From contig JAGOSY010000012.1 of assembly GCA_018062085.1 (NCBI GenBank), positions 1 through 64,000 on the forward strand: DNA of 64,000 bases. The letters are read 5' to 3'. How positions within the stretch are numbered: the stretch's first letter is position 1; each line of letters starts with the position of its first letter. The position numbers and the translations under genes are program-made. Of the stretch, positions 23,829 through 33,516 are shown piece after piece. The notes beneath the pieces are model-generated. The model was not told the origin of the DNA and made no database searches. It was given only the letters and a program-made list of their open reading frames with translations. The DNA comes from a bacterium (GTDB taxonomy: Bacteria; Cyanobacteriota; Vampirovibrionia; Obscuribacterales; Obscuribacteraceae).

Positions 23829-24563
23829 TTAGTGAATTAGATCAACATACATATCAGATGGTGACTGAGCATAGAGAATTTGCTCGAGTTTTGCTGCTCT
23901 TTTGTATTTGGCGATAGCGGCGAAATCAGGTTTCTTAAGCCGCACAGATTTAACTGCATCAGTGGCTAAAGTGGCATTGTATTTGTGGTCGCTGCGCAAG
24001 CCTATTAGGCTATAGGGAAGGCCTGGGGTAGCTGGTACGCTAAATATTCGACCAATAATTAGAGCACCTTCTTTGGGTAGTTTGGTCTTCAGAGTCGACA
24101 GGGTGAAGTGTTCAACTACTACTACTACTTCGCGCTTCAGTTGCTCGTTGAGAAAGATAGGTTCGTTGCGTGTTCCGGGCAGTTTGTACTGCAAGAAGAC
24201 AAAGCCTCTTCTGCGTACCTCGGTGTGCGTTGAAGGGAGCTTAAACTCAGTGGTGTAAGACATTGCTCCAATGGCACCGGCAAGAGATGATTTCTTTGAA
24301 ACTTCGCCGTAAGTCATCATTTTGCAAATCTTTTTGTCTGGTCTATAGAAGTATGTCTTCCATTCAGGAGCTTTGCTAACGACGCAGTAGCCTTGTGTTG
24401 GTACCTTTACCTGAAACCAGTCGTCTGCCACTTCAACAATTATTTGTTTGCCAAGACTGACTGAGCTTTGGTGAAGCTCTATGCCTTCTTCGTCAAGTGG
24501 TTCTGCCAGAAGCGATTGGCAAAACACGGTTGCGCTGACTGCAAGTAGCACTGCACTTCTCAT
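23829..24563 (-). CDS. Secreted protein of unknown function, coupled to kinase 1
   Basis: This 244-residue protein has a signal peptide (about residues 1-20, ending SLLA) and a mainly beta mature region with many Lys and Arg. No family or catalytic motif is recognised. Its ATG overlaps the stop of the upstream Ser/Thr kinase by one base (TAATG), so translation is probably coupled. Function with the kinase is only suggested by this arrangement. Confidence 0.6.
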   Translation of the reverse strand: MRSAVLLAVSATVFCQSLLAEPLDEEGIELHQSSVSLGKQIIVEVADDWFQVKVPTQGYCVVSKAPEWKTYFYRPDKKICKMMTYGEVSKKSSLAGAIGAMSYTTEFKLPSTHTEVRRRGFVFLQYKLPGTRNEPIFLNEQLKREVVVVVEHFTLSTLKTKLPKEGALIIGRIFSVPATPGLPYSLIGLRSDHKYNATLATDAVKSVRLKKPDFAAIAKYKRAAKLEQILYAQSPSDMYVDLIH

Positions 24564-26734
24564 TATTTTATCCAGTCTGCTGGTGATTCACCGGCGAAAG
24601 CATCTGGGTTTTGGATGCTGTTCGTTATGATTTTGATTGGCCTACCCTTGCGTGCTGCTTTCACTTTCTTGATTGTTTCGGCTGTCACCGCACAGTCACG
24701 AATGTTTAGTTCTGTCAATTTTGGTAGCTCGCTTAGTAACAGCAGAGACTCATCTGTTAGCCCACTGGCTTCGACGTCTAGAACTTGGAGGTTCTTGCAT
24801 TGGGCGATTAACTTGGCCTGTTCGATGGTGAGCATAAGGTCCGGGCCAGGTATATTGAGGGTTTGAAGTTTGTTTGATCCCTTGAGGCCTAAGAGCAATG
24901 CTGGTACCCCTTTGTTGTAGCCGAAGTCTAGAAATTGGAGATTTCTTAAGCCGCTATACTTTGCTAGGGCATCGCCAGTAATATCAGTGGTGCTAATATT
25001 TAGAGATTGAAGCTTTTGTAGTTTTTCTAGGTAGGGAATTATTGAGCTGTCGGCTTTGTTTGCTTTTAGATTGAGATCTCTAAGGCCCGTCAACGCTGAT
25101 ACATGAGGCATGATTGGCTTGGTGTCGATAGCTTGCCCGTAGGTCAAAGGGATGGAAAATGACCATAAATCGTCTGGTCTGAATAAGTCAATTAGGCTGG
25201 GATGGGCACAAAGATACTCGCTTGCCAGCAGGCAAATTTTTCCTTTAACTTTTAGGATAGTCTGTCCTTTCGCTTCTTTCCGTATCTTAAAATGCAAGTT
25301 TCCGATTTTTCCAAGTGATTGATCTGCCGGAAAGTTAAAGACAATAGATTTGTCATCATTGAAAGAAGTTGAGTAAAAGTTCGGATGGGGTACTTCTTGA
25401 GTAATCGACGTCGCTATGTTTGTTGATCTAGTCATTGCTTTTTCGAATGCAGCTGCAGTTCCGGGAACAGTGGAAGCATCTACAGTCACCTTTTTCGATG
25501 ATTTGACTATTAGGCTAAATGCAAACACTGCAATAGCAGCGAGCACTAGTAATGCTCCCGCAATTGCAAATGTTCGAAGTTTTCGTTGTGTTGGCTTGAC
25601 TATTTGTATTTCTTCGTCTTCATCTATGACGCTGTCACTATTTGCCTCTCCGAAGCGGTCAAGACTGATGTTGTTTATGTATGGTGACGTGCTAATTTCC
25701 TCGCCACGGCGAATCTTTTCTAGGTCGTCACCAACACGCTCTAGATTGGGATAGCGGTTCATAGGTGCTTTGGCCAGCATTGTTGCCACTAGGTGTTCTA
25801 TTGATTCAGGGAAATCTAATCCACTTGCTTCGGCCAGTGTGCGCGGCTCGGCTTGGCTATGCATGAGCATTGTTGCCACTTGGTTCTCACCATGAAAAGG
25901 TACCTCACCAGTTAAGGTTTCAAAGAAAGTGCAACCGAGCGAATAGATGTCTGAGCGGGCGTCAATTCGTTTGCCCTCGCACTGCTCTGGGCTCATGTAT
26001 AGCGGGCTACCAAAGACTTCTCCAATAGTAGTGAGCTTTTGATTGTCTGGGTCGATAGTTCCAGCTAATTTGGCTATGCCAAAGTCAACAAGCTTTACTC
26101 TGGCACCGCTTACGTCAATTTCATCAAGAATGACTATGTTGCCTGGTTTTATGTCGCGATGCACAATGCCTTTTTTGTGAGCAAAGCCGAGGCCGTCGCA
26201 TATTTCAATAAAGAGGGGCAGGCTCTCTTCTAAGCTCAGGCGTTTGTTGCGCTTTAGTATCTCCGCCAGGTTTTTGCCCTTAAGAAAATCCATCACATAG
26301 TAGGGAATTTTGCTTGGCTGAGTCCCTTGTTGAGGATCTTGAAGAGTCCCTTGATGAATACCTAAGTTATGAATGCCGACGATATTGGGATGATTAATGC
26401 GAGCAATAGCTTGGGCTTCCACTTGCAGCCTGCGCCAAGCCATTTCGGAGACCTGTTCGCTGCTAATAGTCTTCATGGCGTAGATTTTTTCGAGTATAAG
26501 GTGGCGTACTTTGTAGACATAGCCCATGCCGCCAACACCGAGTAGTTCGATGATGACGTAGTTGTCGCCAACAATATCGCCAGGTTTGAGTTTGTCGTCT
26601 GATATATAGGGCATTGCTACAGAATTTGGCAGGCCCTGACCAGAGCTCAGTCGCGTGCTAGTTTGACCATCTGGGTCAAATGGTCCAGACGGTCCAAGAG
26701 TTCCGAACGTGCGCCGAGGGTCATTGGTGTCCAT
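24563..26734 (-). CDS. Receptor-like Ser/Thr protein kinase 1 (kinase-TM-LRR)
   Basis: The 723-residue protein has an N-terminal cytosolic kinase: GVGGMG loop at 66-71, Lys88 in YAMK, the catalytic loop HRDIKPGN at 192-199 and DFG at 217-219. The activation segment has GSPLYMSPEQC. A basic linker precedes one membrane helix (about 388-412). The outer part is a beta-like domain and then leucine-rich repeats (LTGLRDLNLKAN, LQSLNISTTDITG, LTELNIRDC). All residues for kinase activity are present. The LRR part would face outside. It is one of four tandem paralogues and is nearest to the 26849-29002 copy. Confidence 0.9.
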   Translation of the reverse strand: MDTNDPRRTFGTLGPSGPFDPDGQTSTRLSSGQGLPNSVAMPYISDDKLKPGDIVGDNYVIIELLGVGGMGYVYKVRHLILEKIYAMKTISSEQVSEMAWRRLQVEAQAIARINHPNIVGIHNLGIHQGTLQDPQQGTQPSKIPYYVMDFLKGKNLAEILKRNKRLSLEESLPLFIEICDGLGFAHKKGIVHRDIKPGNIVILDEIDVSGARVKLVDFGIAKLAGTIDPDNQKLTTIGEVFGSPLYMSPEQCEGKRIDARSDIYSLGCTFFETLTGEVPFHGENQVATMLMHSQAEPRTLAEASGLDFPESIEHLVATMLAKAPMNRYPNLERVGDDLEKIRRGEEISTSPYINNISLDRFGEANSDSVIDEDEEIQIVKPTQRKLRTFAIAGALLVLAAIAVFAFSLIVKSSKKVTVDASTVPGTAAAFEKAMTRSTNIATSITQEVPHPNFYSTSFNDDKSIVFNFPADQSLGKIGNLHFKIRKEAKGQTILKVKGKICLLASEYLCAHPSLIDLFRPDDLWSFSIPLTYGQAIDTKPIMPHVSALTGLRDLNLKANKADSSIIPYLEKLQKLQSLNISTTDITGDALAKYSGLRNLQFLDFGYNKGVPALLLGLKGSNKLQTLNIPGPDLMLTIEQAKLIAQCKNLQVLDVEASGLTDESLLLLSELPKLTELNIRDCAVTAETIKKVKAARKGRPIKIITNSIQNPDAFAGESPADWIK

Positions 26735-26740
26735 TGATTA

Positions 26741-26780
26741 AGTAACCGCTGCTTAGCCTAACCATTATGCCCAATATTAG
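26741..26780. repeat. Duplicated kinase leader, copy A
   Basis: This 40-base stretch upstream of kinase 1 matches the stretch at 29009-29048 upstream of kinase 2 at 35 of 40 positions. Both begin with AGTAACCGCTGCTT on the plus strand. It indicates that the duplication included leader DNA, or that both leaders carry a shared regulatory site. Confidence 0.7.
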
Positions 26781-26848
26781 GTAGAAACGGCTCTAATGGC
26801 ATAGAAAAGCAGTCGGGCACTTTGTTTATTCAAGGGGCTGAAACCTAA

Positions 26849-29002
26849 CTATTTCGGTAATATCCATTTGCCTGGATCTTCTCCGCCAAAGGACTCCTTT
26901 AGACTGGTGTTCACTTTGTTTGAGCGTGAGATGTTCAGATTACTATTTGGGTGAAATTTTTTCGCTTTTGCAATGCAGGCTTCTGTAATTTGGCAGGCTG
27001 TGACTCCTATGTAGTCAAGCTTTGGCATTTTCGCGAGGATCTCAATAGTCTTATCGCTGGCAGTCGAACCCTCAAGATCTAAATGCTTTAGGTTTGGACA
27101 GCTGGCAATTAATCGGGCAATTTCGTCATCAATTGCGTGGCCCTCTAGATATAGAGTCTCGATTTTAGTTGAGCCCGCTAGGGCTTTAAGCAGGTCTTTG
27201 CAGTCATTATTGTAGCTGAAGGAAAATGATGTGAGATTTTTCAAGCCCTTAAACTTTCCCATGCCGGCGCCCGTAACTTTAGTCCAATCGACTTTTAGGT
27301 TTTCTAAATTTGTCAGTTGATTGAGATCTTCTATGCCAGAGTCAGCAGTGTTGCTGAGGTCGAGGACGAGACGTTTCAATCCAGTAAGTTTGCCAATGTG
27401 CGCTAAGGCTTTGTTGACGTCGAGGTTGTCTTTCTTTGTTTCAGCTATATCTGAAATTATCGAAGATTGAGGTGTGGTGAGCGAATACAGGTCATCATCT
27501 CTGAACGCGTCGAAGCACTCAGGGTGCAATATCGCATACTCGTTGGCTGTAAAATACAAACGATCACTTCTGTTGAAAGTAACAGCGCCCTGAGCTTGTT
27601 TCGCTTTCTTGCTGTTGCTGGTGGTTGAAATAGTGCCTATAGAATGGTTCTCTGGAAAATTGAACTGAATTTGGCCGTTTATTAGTATGCGTGAATACTT
27701 TTCGGCGGGTATTGCTTCCTTTTTTACAACCAAGGCGTCTGTTGCTACTGCCGTTGTTCTGTCAATTGCTCTCTGGTTGAAAAAGTAGACAGTAATTGTC
27801 ACTAGCGCACCCAGCAGTAGACCGGCTAGCACAGCTATTTTGGTTGGAGTGATGTTTTGTATGACCTTGATTGCTACGGCTTCTTCAGCAACCTTAGATT
27901 GCCCTTCATCACCACCATCTATCGATAGGTTAGGCATCCCGTGGGCATTAAAGGGCGCTGCACTGATTTCTTTTCCGTCAAGAATATTTTGCAAATCAGC
28001 GCCAACTCGCTCTAGATTGGGGTAGCGATTCATTGGCGCTTTTGCCAGCATTGTCGCTACTAGATGTTCAAGCGAGTCGGGGAAGTCTAAACCACATGCT
28101 TCATAGAGTGTTGGTGGCTCCTCTTTAGTATGCATGATCATTGTTGCCACTGGGTTTTCACCATGAAATGGCACGTCGCCCGTTAGTGTTTCAAAGAAAG
28201 TGCAACCGAGTGAATAAATATCTGAGCGGGCGTCAATGCGGTTACCTTCGCATTGTTCTGGACTCATGTACAGCGGGCTGCCAAAGACTTCGCCAATGGT
28301 TGTTAGCTTTTGATTTTCAGGGTCGATGGTGCCAGCTAATTTTGCTATGCCAAAATCTACGATTTTTACTCTGGCGCCATTAAAATCAGGTTCGTCAAGA
28401 ATGACTATGTTGCCTGGTTTAACGTCGCGGTGCACAATCCCCTTTTTGTGAGCGTAGCCCAGGCCATTGCATATCTCAATGAAGAGCGGCAGGCTCTGCT
28501 CTAGGGGCAAGTATCTTTTTTGCTTTAATATCTCAGCCAGGTTTTTACCTTTGAGATAGTCCATTACATAGTAGGGAACTTTGCCTTGCTGAATGCCTTG
28601 CTCAATAACTTGATGAATGCCTAGATTGTGAATGCCAACTATATTGGGATGATTAATGCGAGCAATTGCTTGGGCTTCAACTTGTAGTCTGCGCCAGGCC
28701 ATCTCCGAGACTTGTTCGCCACTGATCGTTTTCATGGCATAGATTTTTTCGAGAATGAGGTGGCGCACTTTGTAGACATAGCCCATGCCGCCAACACCAA
28801 GCAGTTCAATGATGACGTAGTTGTCGCCGACAATGTCACCCGGCTTGAGTTTGTCGTCCGATATATAGGGTTTCGCAACAGAACTGAGCTGGCCTTGACC
28901 AGAGGTCAAGCGCGTGCTGTTTTGACCATCTGGGTCAACTGGTCCAGAACTACCGGCATTTTCAGAAGTTCCAAAAGGTCGCTGAGGTTCTTTGGGGTCC
29001 AT
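26849..29002 (-). CDS. Receptor-like Ser/Thr protein kinase 2 (kinase-TM-LRR)
   Basis: A 717-residue paralogue of kinase 1. It has the same order: a short Ser/Gly-rich N-terminus, kinase domain with GVGGMG, YAMK, HRDVKPGN and DFG, one membrane helix (about 389-410: ITPTKIAVLAGLLLGALVTI) and C-terminal leucine-rich repeats (LTGLKRLVLDLSN, CPNLKHLDLEG). The kinase domains of copies 1 and 2 are nearly identical over long stretches, whereas the linkers and the outer domains differ. That fits recent duplication with divergence of the sensor part. Confidence 0.9.
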   Translation of the reverse strand: MDPKEPQRPFGTSENAGSSGPVDPDGQNSTRLTSGQGQLSSVAKPYISDDKLKPGDIVGDNYVIIELLGVGGMGYVYKVRHLILEKIYAMKTISGEQVSEMAWRRLQVEAQAIARINHPNIVGIHNLGIHQVIEQGIQQGKVPYYVMDYLKGKNLAEILKQKRYLPLEQSLPLFIEICNGLGYAHKKGIVHRDVKPGNIVILDEPDFNGARVKIVDFGIAKLAGTIDPENQKLTTIGEVFGSPLYMSPEQCEGNRIDARSDIYSLGCTFFETLTGDVPFHGENPVATMIMHTKEEPPTLYEACGLDFPDSLEHLVATMLAKAPMNRYPNLERVGADLQNILDGKEISAAPFNAHGMPNLSIDGGDEGQSKVAEEAVAIKVIQNITPTKIAVLAGLLLGALVTITVYFFNQRAIDRTTAVATDALVVKKEAIPAEKYSRILINGQIQFNFPENHSIGTISTTSNSKKAKQAQGAVTFNRSDRLYFTANEYAILHPECFDAFRDDDLYSLTTPQSSIISDIAETKKDNLDVNKALAHIGKLTGLKRLVLDLSNTADSGIEDLNQLTNLENLKVDWTKVTGAGMGKFKGLKNLTSFSFSYNNDCKDLLKALAGSTKIETLYLEGHAIDDEIARLIASCPNLKHLDLEGSTASDKTIEILAKMPKLDYIGVTACQITEACIAKAKKFHPNSNLNISRSNKVNTSLKESFGGEDPGKWILPK

Positions 29003-29008
29003 TTATTT

Positions 29009-29048
29009 AGTAACCGCTGCTTCGCCTCAGCATTATTCCCATTATTAG
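29009..29048. repeat. Duplicated kinase leader, copy B
   Basis: Partner of the 26741-26780 element, with five mismatches over 40 bases, placed just upstream of kinase 2. The leaders of kinases 3 and 4 do not share it. Confidence 0.7.
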
Positions 29049-29058
29049 ATAAATGCCC

Positions 29059-31152
29059 TTAATTCCCTAGAGTCCGGCGCAGCTCAGCTTCGTCAAGACT
29101 TGTCCAATGGCGGTTTTTTACATCCGCTGATTTTAGAGCTTTCATCTTTTTCAGCGACTTTAGGGCTTGCTTATCTACAGTGCCCATATTTGCTGATAAG
29201 TCTTTTAGTTTTGGCAGTCGCGCCAGTATCTCAATGGCTTCATTGTTGACCCCGTCGCTGTTAATTTCTAGCTTTTCTAGATTGGGCAGGGTAGCAATAT
29301 TGCTTATGTCTTCTTTGCTTAGGGGGCCATCGCTCAATTCGTTTGCCTTTAGGCAGACCATGTTTTTGCTACCAGCTAGGGCTCGAAGAAGGGGAGAAAT
29401 TTGGCGGCAGGCCGTAAAATCGAGGTTTCTTAGGTTCTTTAGGTAGGTTAGCTTTGCCAGTTCGCCGCCTTTGGCATTGGTATTGATTAATTCAAGATCT
29501 GTTAGGTGGGGAAACTGGTTGAGAAGGGCAATATCTTCGTCGGTTGTTTGAGTGCAGTGGGCGAGGCTGAGAGAGGGTAGTTTGTCTAAGTGTGCCATTT
29601 GCTTTAGGGCACCGCTGATATCAGCCATACTTGCTTCTGGTAGGGCAAACATTGCATCGCTTTTAGGCGGCTTGCCTTCTGCTAAATAACGTAGCTCAAT
29701 GCTCGAAAAATCGCCATTTCTAAATGCTTTGAAGTTTTCTGGATGACTCATCATTTTGTCTTTTGCTGTAAAAGTCAGTTTGGTTTCGGCCGGACATTCT
29801 ATGTGACCTCTGGCTAGCCAACCTTTTCTCATATCGTCGTTCGGGGTAATTATGCCAAATTGCAGGTTGGGAAAATTGAAGACTTTGATTAGCTTGTTGT
29901 TTCTGTGCACATAGCTACAGACTGGGCCGGTTAGTCGGTTTTGTGGAGCTTTTTCGACCTTGATAATGGTGGCAGTTTGTTCGTTGACTTTGCTTTCTAC
30001 TTTGCTTGTACTTAGGTCTTTTTTTCCAACGAATAGCCTTGTCAAAGCAGGAATAGTGGTTGTTCCACTGATGGCGAGGAAAGCGAAGCTAGACACTACA
30101 AGAGTACAGGAGGCAATTGCCACCACTGCTAGGGCAAGATTTCTTTTGATCTGGTTAGTTTCGACGTTTTCCTTTGAAGTTGCGAGTGCGTTAATTCGCT
30201 CTAGATCTTCAGCCACTGCTGCCAGATGCTGATAGCGCTCCATTGGCTTTTTAGCAAGCATTTTCGCTACTACTTGTTCTAACGCTTCAGGGAATAAAAT
30301 TTTTGGTGCCTTTTCTGCTAGGGTTGGAGCTGGCTGACCTTGGTGCAGCATCATGGTTTGCATCTGGTTATTGCCACGAAATGGTGGCTGGCCAGTCAGG
30401 GTTTCAAACAATGTGCAGCCTACTGAATAGACATCAGAGCGAGCATCAGTGCGCTCAGCTAAACATTGTTCTGGGCTCATGTACAGAGGGCTGCCAAAAA
30501 TTTCGCCAATTGATGTGAGGTTCTGATTGTTTGGATCGCTCGTGCCAGCTAGCTTGGCTATGCCAAAATCGACGATTTTTACTTTCGCACCAGAAGCATC
30601 GGCTGACTGCAAGAGAATGATATTGCCGGGCTTAATATCGCGATGAATAATTCCTTTCTTGTGGGCATAGTTAAGGCCACAACAAACCTCTATGAAGATT
30701 TGCAGGGCTTGTTCCAATGGCAGCGGCCCCTTCTTTAGTTTCTCGGTAAGACTAGTTCCTTCTAGTAAGTCCATGGCATAAAAAGGACGACCCTCATGCA
30801 TGCCAAAATTGTGAATGCCGACAATATTGGGATGGCTCATACGGGCAATTGCTTGGGCCTCTACTTGCAAGCGTCGCCAAATGGTTTCATTCATGCGATC
30901 TGCTCTAATTGTTTTTAGAGCATAGACCTTGTTGAGAACACGGTGTCTGGCTTCATAGACAAAGCCCATGCCGCCTGTTCCAAGTAGGTTTAGGATTTCA
31001 TAGTCACCAACCATATCGCCGGGATGCAGCTCATATTGCTCGCTATCTGCAAAAGGCTGCTGACTGCCTATACTTGGCCTGGTTAGGTCTTCGGGTTGAT
31101 TTCTATCTTGTTTCTTGTCTTCGTCGCTATCTTCTAAATCGTTCATAGACAT
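29059..31152 (-). CDS. Receptor-like Ser/Thr protein kinase 3 (kinase-TM-LRR)
   Basis: A 697-residue member of the kinase array, with LLGTGGMGFVYEAR, YALKTIR, HRDIKPGN and DFGIAKLAG in the cytosolic half. The membrane span (about 339-362) is followed by a Lys/Thr-rich linker and an outer region with leucine-rich repeats (LPSLSLAHC, FPHLTDLELINT, LKNLRNLDFTACRQ). It is more divergent from copies 1 and 2 than they are from each other. The N-terminal 40 residues are acidic and differ from the other copies. Confidence 0.9.
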   Translation of the reverse strand: MSMNDLEDSDEDKKQDRNQPEDLTRPSIGSQQPFADSEQYELHPGDMVGDYEILNLLGTGGMGFVYEARHRVLNKVYALKTIRADRMNETIWRRLQVEAQAIARMSHPNIVGIHNFGMHEGRPFYAMDLLEGTSLTEKLKKGPLPLEQALQIFIEVCCGLNYAHKKGIIHRDIKPGNIILLQSADASGAKVKIVDFGIAKLAGTSDPNNQNLTSIGEIFGSPLYMSPEQCLAERTDARSDVYSVGCTLFETLTGQPPFRGNNQMQTMMLHQGQPAPTLAEKAPKILFPEALEQVVAKMLAKKPMERYQHLAAVAEDLERINALATSKENVETNQIKRNLALAVVAIASCTLVVSSFAFLAISGTTTIPALTRLFVGKKDLSTSKVESKVNEQTATIIKVEKAPQNRLTGPVCSYVHRNNKLIKVFNFPNLQFGIITPNDDMRKGWLARGHIECPAETKLTFTAKDKMMSHPENFKAFRNGDFSSIELRYLAEGKPPKSDAMFALPEASMADISGALKQMAHLDKLPSLSLAHCTQTTDEDIALLNQFPHLTDLELINTNAKGGELAKLTYLKNLRNLDFTACRQISPLLRALAGSKNMVCLKANELSDGPLSKEDISNIATLPNLEKLEINSDGVNNEAIEILARLPKLKDLSANMGTVDKQALKSLKKMKALKSADVKNRHWTSLDEAELRRTLGN

Positions 31153-31187
31153 CTTTAGTATGCTGGCAGATCAATTCAAGCATACAG

Positions 31188-33437
31188 TCAAATTACTTTC
31201 GAATCTTTTTCAAACTTGACATGCTTGATCTTGGGAAATAGCCTGTTGAACGTTAGCTGGCAATAGGGAGTCCAAGAGCGTGAGTCGAAATCGATAGACT
31301 CTAGGTTGGACATCGCCTTGATCTCTGAGAAACACTCTTGGTCTATTTTGTTATCACTTGCGTAGAGCATTTTGAGGTGAGGCAATGTGGAAAGTATCGC
31401 CAAGCCACTACGATCAATTTTGCAGTCGTCCAAATCTAGTCGAGTAAGGTTTTTACAGCTGGCAATTAGTCTTAGATCGCTCAGGGTTAATGATCTGTCG
31501 ACGGGGCGGTCTAGGCCCAAACTGGTGAGCTTCTTTGAGCCTGCCAAAGCCTTGAGAAGAGTGCTTATTTGCGTACCTTCACTGTAGGTAAGTGAATTTA
31601 ATTGTTTGAGCCTAGTCAGCTGGCTAAGGCCTAGACCGCTTATGCCTGTTTTGCTTGCGCGCAATTCAGTTAGATTGGCTAGTTTGTTCATTTCGACGAT
31701 GCAAGAGTCGTTGGCATTGGGCGCGTCAAGTAAATCAAGTTTTTTCAGAGAAGTCATATGCTGCAAATGTTTAATAGCTTCGGTAATGTCGCTCTCATAG
31801 TTTTCGGGAAGGAGAAACTCGGTACTCTTACTATTTTCACTATTATTGCCGCTTGCTTGCTTTTGTTGTGGCATGGCTTGTTGAAAGAGGCGTACGCCGT
31901 AGAGATCATCTGCTCTAAAACGATCAAAGTAATCGAGCTGAGCCATTAGTTGTGGTGAAGCAACGAGTTCAAGTTTTGCTAGGGCTGGAAACTGCTTACC
32001 TTTTGCTTCCCAATACTCAGAGCCTTCTCCTACTATGATGCGGCCTAAGTAGATGTCGTCGGGAAAGTCGAATTGTTTAACGGCCTTGCCGTTCTTGCCG
32101 ATGGCCATATGGCTAAATGGTTGCTTCTGTGTTCCACTAATTTTTGCACTGGTCTTTGAACTAGTCGCGATACTACTGGCGGTATCAGTTTTCTTGGCGA
32201 CTTGAGCCTTTTCTGGCGCTTTCTCGGCAGCACTAGGAAGATGCTCATTTTGTTTGCTTTGGAAAAACAAAATTGAGGCTGAGACGAGAACGGCTGCTAT
32301 GGCGATAATTGCCACTGTGATTGGCAATGCCAAGTTTTTTCTGGGCGCCTGTTCGTCGTCGTCTTCTTCTTTGGCGGCGAAGAAAGTATGGGTGTCAAAT
32401 AGTGCTTTGGTCTGAACTTCTCTGCCAGAGGCTATGGCTTGCAAGTCTTCTGCTACTTTGTCTAAAGTTTGATAGCGATCCATTGGTGCTTTGGCCAAAA
32501 GCGTTGCCACTAATTCTTCAATTTCATCAGGAAAATTTTTGCCCGAGGCCTCACTCATTGACGGTGGTTCATGACTTTGATGCATGACCATGGTTTGTAC
32601 CGGGTTGTTACCCCTGAAAGGCGGGTGGCCAACCAGTGCTTCGAAAATCGTGCAGCCGACAGAGTAAATATCAGAGCGGGCATCGATACGCTTGCCTTCG
32701 CACTGCTCAGGACTCATATAATAAGGGCTGCCGAAAACCTCGCCAATGCAGGTGAGGTTTTGATTGCTTGGGTCGCTGGCACCAGACAATTTAGCAATGC
32801 CGAAGTCGACTATTTTTACTGTCGCCCCAGAGCTATCAGGGGTTTTCAGCAAGATGATGTTGCCTGGTTTAATGTCGCGGTGAATAATTCCCTTTTTGTG
32901 GGCGTAGCCTAGACCTTTGCAGACTTCAATAAATATTGGCAGAGCTTGAGCTAAAGTCAGAGTGCCGCGTTTTAAGCGGTCGGCCAGAGATTCGCCGTCG
33001 AGCAGATCCATAACGTAGTAGGGCAGACGATCTTCATGCAAACCAAGATTGTGAATACCGACAATATTGGGGTGGTTCATCCGGGCAATGGCTTGAGCTT
33101 CAACTTGCAGGCGGCGCCAGGCGATTTCACTGACATGCTGGGAGCTGAGAGTTTTCATTGCATACTGCTTTTGCAGAATGCGGTGCCGGACGCGATAGAC
33201 ATAGCCCATTCCGCCCACGCCAATGAGCGAGATGATTTCATAATTTTCGCCCACAATGTCTAGGGCGTGCAGTTTGCCGTCATTGAGCTGGGCTGGGGCA
33301 ATCGTAATATTTGAATCTGTCAGCCCCAAAACTGGGCTGCCGGTTAATCTTGTACTGTCTTGACTCTCTATGCCTAGGATCGGGCCTGGGTCAGTGTTGA
33401 CGCTAGAGAAGCTCTGAGATTGATCGTTGTGATTCAT
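31188..33437 (-). CDS. Receptor-like Ser/Thr protein kinase 4 (kinase-TM-LRR)
   Basis: The first gene of the array in transcription order, 749 residues. Kinase landmarks are GVGGMGYVYR, YAMKTLS, HRDIKPGN and DFGIAKLSG. The membrane helix is around residues 372-392 and is followed by a Lys/Ala-rich linker of about 50 residues. The outer region ends in leucine-rich repeats (MTSLKKLDLLDAP, LTSLGLDRP, CKNLTRLDLDDC, LPHLKMLYASDN). Its start lies 79 bases after the stop of the helical protein gene at 33517-34665. Confidence 0.9.
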   Translation of the reverse strand: MNHNDQSQSFSSVNTDPGPILGIESQDSTRLTGSPVLGLTDSNITIAPAQLNDGKLHALDIVGENYEIISLIGVGGMGYVYRVRHRILQKQYAMKTLSSQHVSEIAWRRLQVEAQAIARMNHPNIVGIHNLGLHEDRLPYYVMDLLDGESLADRLKRGTLTLAQALPIFIEVCKGLGYAHKKGIIHRDIKPGNIILLKTPDSSGATVKIVDFGIAKLSGASDPSNQNLTCIGEVFGSPYYMSPEQCEGKRIDARSDIYSVGCTIFEALVGHPPFRGNNPVQTMVMHQSHEPPSMSEASGKNFPDEIEELVATLLAKAPMDRYQTLDKVAEDLQAIASGREVQTKALFDTHTFFAAKEEDDDEQAPRKNLALPITVAIIAIAAVLVSASILFFQSKQNEHLPSAAEKAPEKAQVAKKTDTASSIATSSKTSAKISGTQKQPFSHMAIGKNGKAVKQFDFPDDIYLGRIIVGEGSEYWEAKGKQFPALAKLELVASPQLMAQLDYFDRFRADDLYGVRLFQQAMPQQKQASGNNSENSKSTEFLLPENYESDITEAIKHLQHMTSLKKLDLLDAPNANDSCIVEMNKLANLTELRASKTGISGLGLSQLTRLKQLNSLTYSEGTQISTLLKALAGSKKLTSLGLDRPVDRSLTLSDLRLIASCKNLTRLDLDDCKIDRSGLAILSTLPHLKMLYASDNKIDQECFSEIKAMSNLESIDFDSRSWTPYCQLTFNRLFPKIKHVKFEKDSKVI

Positions 33438-33516
33438 GTTTTAGGATTCCGGGATGCCAAATGCAACTCTATTTATATAGCGTTTGCATAGAAAAAACTG
33501 TATTGCAATATCATTG

